From Sinorhizobium terangae (lineage in GTDB: Bacteria; Pseudomonadota; Alphaproteobacteria; Rhizobiales; Rhizobiaceae): 64,000 bases of DNA. Each line of letters begins with the position of its first letter. The first letter of the stretch is position 1. The notes beneath the pieces were generated by a model. That model had not been told where the DNA came from. It did not search any database and worked only from the letters and a program-made list of their open reading frames with translations. A program made the translations under genes and the position numbers. Shown here piece after piece: positions 55,289 through 64,000 of this stretch. The stretch is taken from contig NZ_WITC01000115.1 of the NCBI RefSeq assembly GCF_009601505.1, forward strand, positions 51,269 to 115,268. Reading direction: 5' to 3'.

Positions 55289-57148
55289 TTGAGCAGCGAT
55301 GCCATAAAGGGCGCAACGAAGCTTGAGAATTCGTTTGCGCATGTAACGGCAGCCGGTTGGGGCCGAGGGCTCAACATACTGGTGCGCGTCACCTGCATGA
55401 ATTTGCGGCATCCATGGCAGGTCTCCCTGGCCATCGGCTCAACCATCGTTGCAGCAACGCTGCAGCTGGTCATCCCTCGACTGCTCGGCAGCGCGGTAGA
55501 TCAATCTCAAACCGCCATGGGCGGCGGTGCTGCAGGCGCTGTCGCGGGACAAGCCCTCTGGATCTCGGCTCTGCTTCTACTTGCCGTTAGCGTGCTGCGC
55601 GGCCTCTTCACGATGATGCAGAATTATTTCGCCGAGGCGGTCGGACATCACGTCGCATACGAGCTGCGCCTCGCATGCTACGAAAAAATCCAGCGCCTCA
55701 GCTTCTCCTTCCACGACCAGATGCATTCGGGCGACCTGATCACCATCGGCATGCTCGACCTCGAGGGCGTGCGGATGTACTTCTCGACAGCGCTGGTGCG
55801 TGCCGTGCTGCTCACTATGCTGATCGGCATCGGCGCCTATATGCTGGTTTCGACTGATGTCATGCTCGGCCTTCTGGCGCTGAGCTTCGTGCCTTTCGTC
55901 GGCTGGCGCTCGTCAGTCACCCAGCTCCGGCTGCGCGCCACTTGGCTGGAGCTGCAGGAGCGGCTTTCGGTGCTCTCACGTGTGATGGAGGAAAATCTCG
56001 GCGGCATCCGCGTCGTGCGCGCCTTTGCCAGCCAGGCTTACGAGATGCTAAAGTTCGACCGCGCCTCCAAGAACGCGCTGGAGCTCGCGCACGAGCGCGT
56101 GGGCATCCGGGTGCGCAACACCTCGGCCATGACCTTCTCCTTCTTCGTCGCCATGGGGCTGGTGCTGCTCGTGGGCGGAGCCAAGGTCGGCGCCGGCGAG
56201 ATGAGTGTCGGCCAGCTGACCACCTTTTTGACGTTCATGACCATCCTGCAGATGCCGGTCCGCCAGATCGGCCTGATGGTCAACGCGTTCGCGCGCGCCT
56301 CCACCTGCGGCTCGCGTCTCTTCGGCCTGCTCGATCTCGACATCGCAATCAAGGACGCGCCGGACGCCCAGCCTCTGACGATCACGGATGGCACGCTCCG
56401 CTTTGAGAACGTCTCTTTCGCCTACCCGGCAGCCGGGAGCCGGCCGATCCTGAACGATGTGAGCTTCGAGGCACGCAAGGGCGAAACCATCGGCATCGTC
56501 GGCCCACCCGGCTCGGGCAAATCGACCGTCGCGCATCTCATCCCGCGCTTCTACGATGTCACGTGCGGGCGAATCACCCTCGATGGCCAGGACATCCGCA
56601 AGGCCACGCTCACGTCCCTGCGCAGTCACGTGGCGGTGGTGCAGCAGGATGCTTTCCTGTTCACCACCACGATCGAGAACAACATCGCCTATGGCGACCC
56701 CTGGGCCAAGGAGCAGCGGATCGAGCGGGCAAGCGAGTCGGCACAGCTCCATAATTACGTGCTCGGCCTGCCCACCGGCTACAAGACCGTGGTTGGCGAG
56801 CGCGGCGTGTCGCTTTCTGGCGGCCAGCGCCAGCGGCTTGCCATCGCGCGCACCATAATGCTCGGGCCCTCGGTGATCGTCTTCGACGATTCCACCGCCG
56901 CGATCGACGCCGCCACCGAGCAGCGCATCCGCTCGGCCATACGGCGCTTCGCACAGGATCGCGTCACGATCGTGATCGCCCATCGGCTGAGCTCGCTGAT
57001 GCATGCGGACCAGATTCTGTTCGTGGAGAACGGCGAGATCGTCGAACGGGGCACGCATGACGAACTGCTCGCCAGGGACGGCCGTTACAAGGCGCTTTAT
57101 GATCTTCAGGTTCGCCCGGGCGACAAGATGCTAAAGGACGCGGGCTGA
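55289..57148 (+). CDS. ABC exporter half-transporter, degenerate Walker B
   Basis: 619 aa: six-helix exporter membrane domain (residues ~40-330) and NBD. Walker A GPPGSGKST, signature LSGGQRQR, and Walker B VIVFDDSTAAID, where the catalytic glutamate after the aspartate is replaced by aspartate. The switch histidine is present in IAHRLSSL. TTG start at 55289 is weakly supported; a later start is possible. It overlaps the second half-transporter gene by one base, so a heterodimer is expected, exporting a lipid or drug-like compound. Confidence 0.88.
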   Translation: MSSDAIKGATKLENSFAHVTAAGWGRGLNILVRVTCMNLRHPWQVSLAIGSTIVAATLQLVIPRLLGSAVDQSQTAMGGGAAGAVAGQALWISALLLLAVSVLRGLFTMMQNYFAEAVGHHVAYELRLACYEKIQRLSFSFHDQMHSGDLITIGMLDLEGVRMYFSTALVRAVLLTMLIGIGAYMLVSTDVMLGLLALSFVPFVGWRSSVTQLRLRATWLELQERLSVLSRVMEENLGGIRVVRAFASQAYEMLKFDRASKNALELAHERVGIRVRNTSAMTFSFFVAMGLVLLVGGAKVGAGEMSVGQLTTFLTFMTILQMPVRQIGLMVNAFARASTCGSRLFGLLDLDIAIKDAPDAQPLTITDGTLRFENVSFAYPAAGSRPILNDVSFEARKGETIGIVGPPGSGKSTVAHLIPRFYDVTCGRITLDGQDIRKATLTSLRSHVAVVQQDAFLFTTTIENNIAYGDPWAKEQRIERASESAQLHNYVLGLPTGYKTVVGERGVSLSGGQRQRLAIARTIMLGPSVIVFDDSTAAIDAATEQRIRSAIRRFAQDRVTIVIAHRLSSLMHADQILFVENGEIVERGTHDELLARDGRYKALYDLQVRPGDKMLKDAG

Positions 57149-59064
57149 TGGTCCAGGGGCAGGCAGGCGAGATCGAGGCGGAACGCAACGACGTGCGCGA
57201 CGATGGGCGCCGTCCGCCCCGCGCCGTCGTCGGCTCGCACCGCATCGAAGAGGAGATGTTCGGCCGCGCTTTCGACAAGAACATCCTCAAGCGTATCTGG
57301 GCGTTCATTCGGCCTTACCGTCAGAAGGTGGTGGCCTCGGTCGCCGCGGTGCTGATCTTCACTGGCACCCAGCTGGCGATCCCGCTGATTATCCGCTACG
57401 CGATCGACCACGGCATGCGCCCGGGCCACGTGGACAGCTCGGCGTTAGCGTGGGCGGCCGCGGCGTTTGCGGCGGCGATCCTCGTCAACTATGTGGCGAG
57501 CTATACCCAGGAGACCGTGGTCGGCCAGATAGCCGAGGACGTGCTCTCCGACATACGCCGCGCCATGTTCGGCCACCTGCAGAAGGTTTCCCTGTCCTTC
57601 ATGGACAAGACCGAAGTGGGCCGGCTGATGTCGCGCCTCCAGGGCGACGTCAATTCCATGCAGGAATTCCTCGAGACCTGCGTGCTTTCGATCGGCGACA
57701 TCGCGCTGCTCCTCGGCATCGTCTTCGTCATGCTCTGGCTCGATTTCCGTCTGGGTCTCCTGACGCTTGCGGTGCTTCCGGTGCTCTTCATAGTGCGCAT
57801 CTTTTGGCTGCCGCGCGCCCGCGACGCCTTCATGGCCGCCCACGAAACCAATTCGGTTGCCAATGGCGCGCTGGCCGAGGCCATCCACGGCGTGCGAGCG
57901 GTCCAGTCCATGGACCGCCAGCGGGTCAACTTCGCGCTTTACGACGACAAGGCGCACGCGAACCTGAAGACGCATCTGACAGCTGCCAAATACGCTCAGG
58001 TGATGGTGCCGATCGTCGACAGCCTGACGGGCGTCGCCATGGCCGTCGTCATCGTCGTCGGCGGCTCAATGGTCATGAACGCGCGGATCGACGTCGGCGT
58101 GATGGTCGCCTTCCTGTTCTATATCCAGCGCTTCTTCGACCCGATCCGCTCGCTGACCTTGCAGTATTCGGTCATGCAGCGCGCCATGGCTTCGGGCAAG
58201 CGGCTCACCGACGTCCTTGACGTCAAGATCGATGTCGAGGACAAGCTGGATGCCATAGCGCTGTCGCCCGACATGGACGGCTCGGTCGAATTCAGGAACG
58301 TCACCTTCGGCTACAATCCAAAGCATCCGGTGCTAAAGAACGTCACTTTCCGGGTCAATCCCGGCGAGACAATTGCGCTCGTCGGCCCGACGGGTTCGGG
58401 CAAGTCGTCCGCCATGGCGCTCGTTCACCGCTTTTATGACGTGCAGGAAGGCCAGGTGCTGGTCGGCGGCCACGACGTGCGGGACTTGACCCAGGAATCG
58501 CTCGGCCGCCAGGTCGCCATGGTGTTGCAGGAGCCTTTCCTCTTCACCGGAACAGTCTTCGAGAACATCCGCTACCACAAGACCGAAGCCTCACGCGAAG
58601 AAGTGACCGAAGCCGCCAAGGCTGTCGGCGCCCATGACTTCATCATGAGGCTGCCCGGCGGCTATGAAGCCCAACTCGACGAGCGCGGGAGCAACCTTTC
58701 TCTCGGCCAGCGGCAGCTGATCAGCTTCGCTCGCGCCCTTGTCGCCGACGCCAAGATCCTCGTCCTCGATGAGGCTACCGCCAACATCGACAGCTACACC
58801 GAGATGCTGATCCAGAAGGCGCTGATCAGGCTGCTCGAAGGGCGCACCGGCCTCGTCATCGCCCATCGGCTGGCCACGATCCGCGGAGCGGATCGCATCG
58901 TCGTGCTTCAGTCGGGGCAGATGATCGAAACTGGAAACCATAGCCAGCTGATGGACGCGGGGGGACTTTACTCCAAGCTCTACAACCTCAACTATGCCTC
59001 TTTCGACGATATTATCGAGGAGGAACTCGAAGCTTCGGCGCGGGGCGGCTCGTCGCAAACCTGA
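57148..59064 (+). CDS. ABC exporter half-transporter, partner
   Basis: 638 aa. A ~50-residue polar N-terminus, six-helix domain, and NBD with Walker A GPTGSGKSS, Walker B ILVLDEATANID (intact glutamate), switch histidine in IAHRLATI, but signature LSLGQRQL instead of LSGGQ. The unusual signature would face the degenerate Walker B of the partner, so one ATP site is canonical and one degenerate, as in TM287/288-type heterodimers. Substrate unknown. Confidence 0.9.
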   Translation: MVQGQAGEIEAERNDVRDDGRRPPRAVVGSHRIEEEMFGRAFDKNILKRIWAFIRPYRQKVVASVAAVLIFTGTQLAIPLIIRYAIDHGMRPGHVDSSALAWAAAAFAAAILVNYVASYTQETVVGQIAEDVLSDIRRAMFGHLQKVSLSFMDKTEVGRLMSRLQGDVNSMQEFLETCVLSIGDIALLLGIVFVMLWLDFRLGLLTLAVLPVLFIVRIFWLPRARDAFMAAHETNSVANGALAEAIHGVRAVQSMDRQRVNFALYDDKAHANLKTHLTAAKYAQVMVPIVDSLTGVAMAVVIVVGGSMVMNARIDVGVMVAFLFYIQRFFDPIRSLTLQYSVMQRAMASGKRLTDVLDVKIDVEDKLDAIALSPDMDGSVEFRNVTFGYNPKHPVLKNVTFRVNPGETIALVGPTGSGKSSAMALVHRFYDVQEGQVLVGGHDVRDLTQESLGRQVAMVLQEPFLFTGTVFENIRYHKTEASREEVTEAAKAVGAHDFIMRLPGGYEAQLDERGSNLSLGQRQLISFARALVADAKILVLDEATANIDSYTEMLIQKALIRLLEGRTGLVIAHRLATIRGADRIVVLQSGQMIETGNHSQLMDAGGLYSKLYNLNYASFDDIIEEELEASARGGSSQT

Positions 59065-59176
59065 AACCTGCCCCGCCGCCCAATCCTCGGTACGTTTCCG
59101 AGTCGATGTGGATCGCCACTCCTTCATCGTAATAGACTTTAGCAAGATGACGACCTAGGTGTGATAGGCATACATC

Positions 59177-59725
59177 ATGCAGCGTGATGATTCGTATTCG
59201 GGCATCTCGACGACACTGGCCCCTCTTCAGAACCGGGCGTTTCGCGCGATTTGGTCGCTACGCAAATTTCAAGCCTTGGCTGGCTGGTGCAGACGACCGC
59301 CATCAGCTGGCTCATGGCGACGATTTCAGCCTCCGATCTGATGGTCGCACTGGTGCAATCTTCTTCCACGCGACCGGCATTTTTTCTCTCTATCCTCGCT
59401 GGAGCCATTGCCGACAGCTTTAGTCGACGAGGTGTGATGCTCGCCGGCCACTGCTTGATTGCTTTAGCTTCCGCGACGCTGGCGACTACGGTGGCCATGG
59501 GCTTTCTCAACCAATGGCTCATACTTCCGATTGGGATTTTTGGCGGGCTGCGGATTTGCCCTCAACGATCCAGCCTGGCATGCGTCGGTCGGTGACATCT
59601 TGGAGAAACGAGACATTCCGGCGGCCGTCACGTTGATGTCAGTCGGTTACAACATCATTCGAAGCATAGGCCCGGCTTTTGGGGGGCTCATCCTCGCTTT
59701 TCTCGGGCCACTTGCTGCTCCCTCT
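59177..59725 (+). pseudogene. MFS permease remnant (EntS-like), frameshifted
   Basis: In one frame NRAFRAIWS, in the next ATQISSLGWLVQTTAISWLM, STRPAFFLSILAGAIADSFS and RRGVMLAGHCLIALASATLA, then in a third LAGCGFALNDPAWHASVGDI and NIIRSIGPAFGGLILAFLG. These are the first five to six helices of an EntS-like MFS exporter. Two frameshifts and loss of the second half. Confidence 0.75.
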
Positions 59726-59732
59726 GATCGTG

Positions 59733-60008
59733 CGAGATCATGAATCGACCGGCGCGATCACCGAGAAGTGGTTGCTCCGGAAAGCCTGTGCGGACCTGCT
59801 GCCTGAGAGCCTGGTCTGGCGGAAAATGGCGCGGTTCGATAAAGGATCGGGGACAGTGACTTTGCAAACGCTCACCGGCAAGACCGTTCAAATCGACCGT
59901 GTGCAGGAAGGCGCACTTTACGAGAAGTTTCTGCGCGAACGCTTCGTCGATTCCGACCTTGTTCTCGCTAATGCCGGACGCTGGAACGCCGACCGCGTCG
60001 CAGGATAG
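59733..60008 (+). pseudogene. Asparagine synthase C-terminal remnant
   Basis: TEKWLLRKACADLLPESLVW and then RKMARFDKGSGT match the C-terminal synthetase domain of AsnB-like proteins. The N-terminal glutaminase and the ATP loop are missing. Directly fused to the end of the MFS remnant. Confidence 0.6.
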
Positions 60009-60289
60009 TAACTTATAGCCGGTCCATTGCCGACCTTGCTGGCGCGATGCCCTGGAACCTTTCGTTTCGGGTATCGGCAGGCGGCTCGCTGTTTTGTCTG
60101 GTTGTCTACACCCCCGCAGCCTGCGTATTTTTCCGCGCTATACCCCCCGGGAATAATCAACATTAGCCACCAACAAAGTTGATCTGGAAATATATTCGGT
60201 TAGTCAAGTTTCAGTTGCATGTATTCTTTGTCAATCAAGCTAGCATTTCCTAACTGACAAATAATAACCGACAGACACGTTAACCACTC
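60009..60289. other. Intergenic stretch before sRNA-like copy B
   Basis: AT content rises towards 60180-60280, where a promoter for the following RNA element could lie. No gene recognised. Confidence 0.35.
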
Positions 60290-60432
60290 AGTTCCAAAGA
60301 GTGCAGTTTCGGCACTGTAGCTGGGTGAGTGAGTGAAAGAATGGCTCTAGAAAACAGGTGCTTGGTTGATGTCATCGCCAAGCAGCCCGTTGCGCCTCCA
60401 ACAACGGGCTGTTTGTTGCTTTCTGAACGGTC
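60290..60432 (+). ncRNA. Putative small RNA element, copy B, with terminator
   Basis: Shares AGTTCCAAA, GTGCAGTTTCGGCACTG and GGTGAGTGAGTG with the copy at 50633 and has the same 109-base distance to TTTGTTGC. Here the end is a strong terminator: CAGCCCGTTG pairs with CAACGGGCTG (60382-60411), followed by TTTGTTGCTTT. Confidence 0.55.
60382..60422 (+). terminator. Rho-independent terminator of sRNA-like copy B
   Basis: 10-base stem CAGCCCGTTG / CAACGGGCTG, short loop, and a T-rich tail broken by GTTG. It closes the putative RNA. Confidence 0.6.
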
Positions 60433-60632
60433 ACAACCCATCACAACGGTTTGATCCATCGGGAAAATCGAGAGTGGTTGACCGACGAAAAAGCAACACG
60501 TCCCAAATGACCGTCCAGTTCCATAATGTATATTATGCCACGATGTAATGTAGCCGCAAAGTTAAAGTGTCCTGATCCTGCAAAGTAAGAATGTCACTCT
60601 CCCCGGGTTTTCGATGACCTGGGAGATTGCGG

Positions 60633-62006
60633 ATGGGATTGATTGCGATGAGCGAGCGCGATCTGCAGCGGATAGAAGTTTTGTCGAAGGTGATCGCCGG
60701 GCGCATGACGCTTGTGTCGGCGGCACATGTGCTTGATCTGAGTACCCGCCAGGTACGTCGTCTGATGGATCGGATTGAGACGAGCGGTGCGGCGTCGATC
60801 CGGCACAAGGCGATCGGCCGGCCATCGAACAACCGGATCAGCGACGGTGTTCGGGATTATGCAGTGGCACTCGTTCGCGAGCGCTATACGGATTTCGGGC
60901 CGACGCTGGCGGCCGAGAAGCTCGCCGAGCGCGATGGATTGCGTGTCTCGCGCGAGACGTTGCGCCAATGGATGTCGGAGGCCGGCCTGTGGCTGTCGCG
61001 CGAGCAGCGGCGGACTTTTCATCAGCCGCGATTGCGGCGCGAGGCCTATGGCGAGCTGGTGCAGATCGATGGATCCGAGCATCGCTGGTTCGAGGATCGC
61101 GGTGACCCATGTTCATTGCTGGTGTTCATCGACGATGCGACCGGCAAGCTGATGCAGTTGCGGTTCGTACGCTCGGAAAGCGCCTTCAGCTATTTCGAGG
61201 CGCTGGAGCTCTATCTGAAGGCGCATGGTGCGCCGGTCGCCTTTTATTCCGACAAGCATTCGGTGTTCCGGGTGGCGAAGAAGGACGCCAAGGGCGGCCA
61301 GGGCATGACCCAGTTCGGGCGTGCGCTTTGTGAGCTAAACATCGAGATTCTTTGCGCAAACTCGAGCCAAGCCAAGGGCCGAGTCGAGCGGATGAACCGG
61401 ACGCTCCAGGATCGGTTGATCAAGGATCTGCGCCTGGAGGGTATCTGCGGCATGGACGACGGCAACGCTTTCCTGCCAAGGTTCATGGAGCGCTATAACC
61501 GGCAGTTTGCCATTACCCCTGCCCGGGCCGATGATCTGCATCGGCCGCTGAACCTTGCCCCGGATCGGCTGCGCGACGTCCTGTGCAAACGTGAGCAGCG
61601 TTATGTCGGTGCCCAGTTGACGTTTTCGTTCGAGCGCCAGCGGATCATGCTGGAAGAGAACGAGGTGACGCGTGGGTTGGTGGGCCGTTATGTCGAGACC
61701 TATGCCTTCGCCGATGGCCGGCTGGACGTGCGCTGGAAGGGGCATTCCCTGCCCTACAGGACGTTCGACAAGGACCAGCGGGTGACGCATGCGGCGATCA
61801 CCGAGAACAAGCGGCTTTCCGATGTGCTGGCCTATATCAAGGAGCGTCAGGATCAGCGACTAACGCCGAAGGTCAAGACCAACAGCGAGAAGATCGGCTA
61901 CACGCCGCGGGGCGGCAAGCCGGGTCGGAAGGCGGATTTTATGAACGACCCCACCGTCATTGCCCGACGGCGACAAGCGCTCTCTGACCTCGATGCGGCG
62001 GAATGA
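60633..62006 (+). CDS. ISNCY-type transposase 1
   Basis: About 457 aa. N-terminal helix-turn-helix (MTLVSAAHVLDLSTRQVRRL), then an RNase H-like DDE domain: QIDGSEHRWFEDRG, VAFYSDKHSVFR and SSQAKGRVERMNRTLQDRL carry the D-D-E triad. The C-terminal part resembles other ISNCY-type transposases. Intact frame; ATG 60633 follows GGGAGA. Catalyses movement of this element. Confidence 0.9.
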   Translation: MGLIAMSERDLQRIEVLSKVIAGRMTLVSAAHVLDLSTRQVRRLMDRIETSGAASIRHKAIGRPSNNRISDGVRDYAVALVRERYTDFGPTLAAEKLAERDGLRVSRETLRQWMSEAGLWLSREQRRTFHQPRLRREAYGELVQIDGSEHRWFEDRGDPCSLLVFIDDATGKLMQLRFVRSESAFSYFEALELYLKAHGAPVAFYSDKHSVFRVAKKDAKGGQGMTQFGRALCELNIEILCANSSQAKGRVERMNRTLQDRLIKDLRLEGICGMDDGNAFLPRFMERYNRQFAITPARADDLHRPLNLAPDRLRDVLCKREQRYVGAQLTFSFERQRIMLEENEVTRGLVGRYVETYAFADGRLDVRWKGHSLPYRTFDKDQRVTHAAITENKRLSDVLAYIKERQDQRLTPKVKTNSEKIGYTPRGGKPGRKADFMNDPTVIARRRQALSDLDAAE

Positions 62007-62130
62007 TCGGCTGCTCCAACTGTCAAAGCTAAAGCCGGATGGTGCGTCTCACCCGCCCCCTCCCTTCCCTTGCAACCCGGCCCAGCCGGTCCGGTCGGGG
62101 GCTTGCCTCAGTGCAGGTGGACATGTCGAG

Positions 62131-62149
62131 TGTCGCATTTCTAACTGGC
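62131..62149 (-). repeat. Extra inverted copy of an element-2-type end repeat
   Basis: Inverted GCCAGTTAGAAATGCGACA, nearly identical to the element 2 inner repeat at 62252, lies inside the right end of element 1. This suggests a mosaic end made by recombination or nested insertion. Confidence 0.5.
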
Positions 62150-62220
62150 TGAAGACGCGCCCAAAGTGACATTTCTACTTTGCGCAACAGCGGACATTTC
62201 AACCTCGCCGCCACAGTTGA

Positions 62221-63830
62221 TGTAGCGGCAGTTTAGAGATGCGACATATGAGCCAGTTAGAGATGCGACAGTCGTCGCCTCTTGGGATGCTGGTCAAACG
62301 TCAACGTTTGGAAGGAAGACTGGCGAGGTGAAGCGTGGTTGAGACCATGAGCGTTCGGAGTCGTCATGTCTTGTTTGATCACCATGTCGCAGAAGGAATT
62401 GCATCGTCTTGAACTGATCCAGCGGATTCGCGGGCGCAGCCTGACCGTCGTCGAGGCGGCCGCGTTGCTTCGTCTTAGCCGCAGTCAGGTCCACCGGCTG
62501 TTGCAGGCCTATGACCAGGCCGGCGCCGACGGTCTCGTCTCGAAGAAGCGCGGCCGTCCGAGCAACCGGCGTTACAGCGAGGACTTCCGCAACCTGGTGC
62601 TCGACCTGGTGCGTGAGCATTACCTGGATTTTGGACCGACGTTGGCCGCCGAGAAGCTGCTCGAACGCCACCGGATTGCCGTCAGCAAGGAGACGCTGCG
62701 TCAGTGGATGATGGAAGCCGGCATCTGGGTGTCGCGACGCGAGCGCAAGAAGCGGGTTTTCCAGCCGCGCGGCCGGCGCGATTGTTTCGGCGAACTCGTT
62801 CAGATCGACGGCTCGCTTCATTGGTGGTTCGAGAACCGCGGACCCAAATGCGCCCTGCTCGTCTATATCGACGATGCCACCGGCAAGCTCTTGCATCTGC
62901 GCTTCGCCGGATCGGAGAACACCTTCGACTATCTGCACGCGACGAAGGCCTATCTGCAGCAATGGGGCAAGCCGATCGCCTTCTACAGCGACAAGCATGG
63001 CATCTTCCGCACCACCCATGCTTCCAAGAAGGACAGAACCAGTGGCCTGACGCAGTTCGGCCGGGCCCTTTATGAGCTCAACATCGACATCATCTGCGCC
63101 AATACCCCGCAGGCCAAGGGGCGCGTCGAGCGCGCCAACCAGACGCTGCAGGATCGGCTGGTCAAGGAACTGCGGCTGCGCGGCATCGACTCGATCGCGG
63201 CGGCCAATGCCTATGCGCCGGAGTTCATGGCCGACTTCAATCGCCGCTTTGGCAAGGCGCCGCGCAATCCGAAGGACATGCATCGGCCGTTTGCCGCGCA
63301 TGAGAACCTCGATGGCGCCATGTGCCGCAAGGAGGTCCGCAAGCTGTCGCAGTCGCTGACGCTGCGCTATGACAAGGTGATGTTCATCCTCGATCCGACC
63401 GACCTCGCCACGGCGCTCGCCGGCAAGAAGCTCATTGTCTGCGACTATCCCGACGGCCGCCTCGAGATCACCCATGAGGGGACGTCCCTGCCCTACAGAG
63501 CCTTCGACACCTTACGGTCGGTGCACCGCTCCGAGGTGGTCGAGAACAAGCGCCTTGATGACATGCTGGCCGTGGTCGCCGAGATGCAGGCCGGACGAGA
63601 GCAACAGCGCAGCAAGGGCGGGCCGCGCCGCACCGGCCAGACGGACCACATGTTCGGCATACGCGACGGCAGCCAAAGCAATGGCTACCAAAAGCGCGGC
63701 ACCAAGCCTGGCCGGAGGACGGATTTTACCAAGGATCCGGTGGTCATCGCCAAGCGCCAGCAAGCCCTTGCGCAGCTGAAGGCGGCGGAGTGATCGGGGT
63801 GTCAAAGCTAAAGTTTATCTTGCCGCTGGA
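62221..63830 (+). mobile_element. ISNCY-type insertion sequence, element 2
   Basis: Starts only 5 bases after element 1. The left end TGTAGCGGCAGTTTAGAGAT (62221) and inner repeat GCCAGTTAGAGATGCGACA (62252) precede the transposase. On the right, the inverted sequence reads AGCGGCAAGATAAACTTTAG and TTTGACAC, ending at about 63830. The boundaries are estimates from repeat similarity. Confidence 0.55.
62366..63793 (+). CDS. ISNCY-type transposase 2
   Basis: 475 aa, clearly related to transposase 1 but diverged. Helix-turn-helix RSLTVVEAAALLRLSRSQVH, then QIDGSLHWWFENRG, IAFYSDKHGIFR and TPQAKGRVERANQTLQDRL for the DDE triad. Intact frame. The tail GGRRTDFTKD... has a basic region that may contact DNA. 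Confidence 0.9.
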   Translation: MSCLITMSQKELHRLELIQRIRGRSLTVVEAAALLRLSRSQVHRLLQAYDQAGADGLVSKKRGRPSNRRYSEDFRNLVLDLVREHYLDFGPTLAAEKLLERHRIAVSKETLRQWMMEAGIWVSRRERKKRVFQPRGRRDCFGELVQIDGSLHWWFENRGPKCALLVYIDDATGKLLHLRFAGSENTFDYLHATKAYLQQWGKPIAFYSDKHGIFRTTHASKKDRTSGLTQFGRALYELNIDIICANTPQAKGRVERANQTLQDRLVKELRLRGIDSIAAANAYAPEFMADFNRRFGKAPRNPKDMHRPFAAHENLDGAMCRKEVRKLSQSLTLRYDKVMFILDPTDLATALAGKKLIVCDYPDGRLEITHEGTSLPYRAFDTLRSVHRSEVVENKRLDDMLAVVAEMQAGREQQRSKGGPRRTGQTDHMFGIRDGSQSNGYQKRGTKPGRRTDFTKDPVVIAKRQQALAQLKAAE

Positions 63831-64000
63831 GCCATCCGCCGCCGACCGGGCTGCGCAACCCTGACCAGCTCCACCCGGCCGGCGGCTATCGTCTGCGTAC
63901 TTTGTAAATATAGCAACTTGCAAACGAAGTAATAAGGAGTAGGATGACGTCGCGTTTCTAATTTGACTACTTTGTCTCATCTTTAAATAGCTGTGACATT
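63831..64000. other. Flank after element 2
   Basis: No gene recognised up to the window edge; the sequence becomes AT-rich. Confidence 0.3.

Larger units (their letters stand above)
60549..62215 (+). mobile_element. ISNCY-type insertion sequence, element 1
   Basis: One transposase gene flanked by related ends: TGTAGCCGCAAAGTTAAAGT at 60549 and, inverted, TGTGGCGGCGAGGTTGAAAT ending at 62215. A second inner repeat pair, GCAAAGTAAGAATGTCAC (60580) and inverted GCAAAGTAGAAATGTCAC (62166-62183), lies inside. Multiple repeats per end are probably transposase sites. I see no clear target duplication. Confidence 0.65.

Noticed and set aside
1..64000. CRISPR arrays, tRNA, rRNA or riboswitches
   Set aside because: No regularly spaced repeats, no tRNA cloverleaf and no rRNA core sequence were noticed by eye; a dedicated scan would be needed to exclude small structured RNAs.

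Overview
The window looks like an accessory replicon, probably a large plasmid or plasmid-derived island, of an alphaproteobacterium in the Rhizobiales (Rhizobium/Sinorhizobium/Mesorhizobium type). The reasons are high GC content, rhizobial-type genes (an Aap-type amino-acid ABC system, a BigR-regulon-type MBL hydrolase, ISNCY-type transposases), and a second half with many remnants, toxin-antitoxin pairs and insertion sequences. No rRNA, tRNA or CRISPR array was seen.

Region 1 (about 1-16.3 kb) is a catabolic cluster. It holds the end of a FAD oxidoreductase, an aconitase paralogue, a GntR/FCD regulator, an isocitrate/isopropylmalate-type dehydrogenase, an AfuA/Fbp-type ABC importer, an Asp/Glu-racemase-fold protein, a Tat-type amidohydrolase, a DUF1537 acid-sugar kinase, a class II aldolase/decarboxylase, an RraA-type aldolase, an aldehyde dehydrogenase, a cupin and an ABM-domain protein. 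An AAAAGCCAAAA-like motif recurs in all three regulatory gaps around the regulator. The set looks built to import and degrade one organic acid (tetronate or polycarboxylate type); the substrate is not known.

Region 2 (16.3-22.5 kb) is a compact minus-strand operon for nickel-pincer nucleotide (NPN) cofactor: a 595-aa unrecognised protein, a stand-alone LarC C-terminal-domain protein, LarC, LarE, LarB and a NiCoT nickel transporter. No LarA is present. The 595-aa first gene is the best candidate in the window for an undescribed NPN-dependent enzyme.

Region 3 (22.9-34.6 kb) holds a DsbA-like remnant, an aapJQMP-like importer followed in the transcription path by RidA and a PatB/MalY C-S lyase, a divergent LysR regulator, and a minus-strand group with a bicupin, a zinc alcohol dehydrogenase and an amine-oxidase-type flavoprotein.

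Region 4 (34.7-42.5 kb) has a GcvA-like LysR regulator, a YhaO/YhaN (SbcCD-like) nuclease-ATPase pair, a NYN/OST-HTH protein, and remnants of Ku and a CobW-family GTPase.

Region 5 (42.5-64 kb) is a decayed mobile zone: an Abi-like protein with a winged-helix partner, frameshifted plasmid genes, ParDE and TacAT toxin-antitoxin modules, remnants of HerA, a RecD-like helicase, Tn3 transposase, glutamate dehydrogenase, DUF47, MFS and asparagine synthase, an intact MBL persulfide-dioxygenase-like gene, an RTX protein, a heterodimeric ABC exporter, two copies of an sRNA-like element with identical internal spacing, and two adjacent ISNCY-type insertion sequences.
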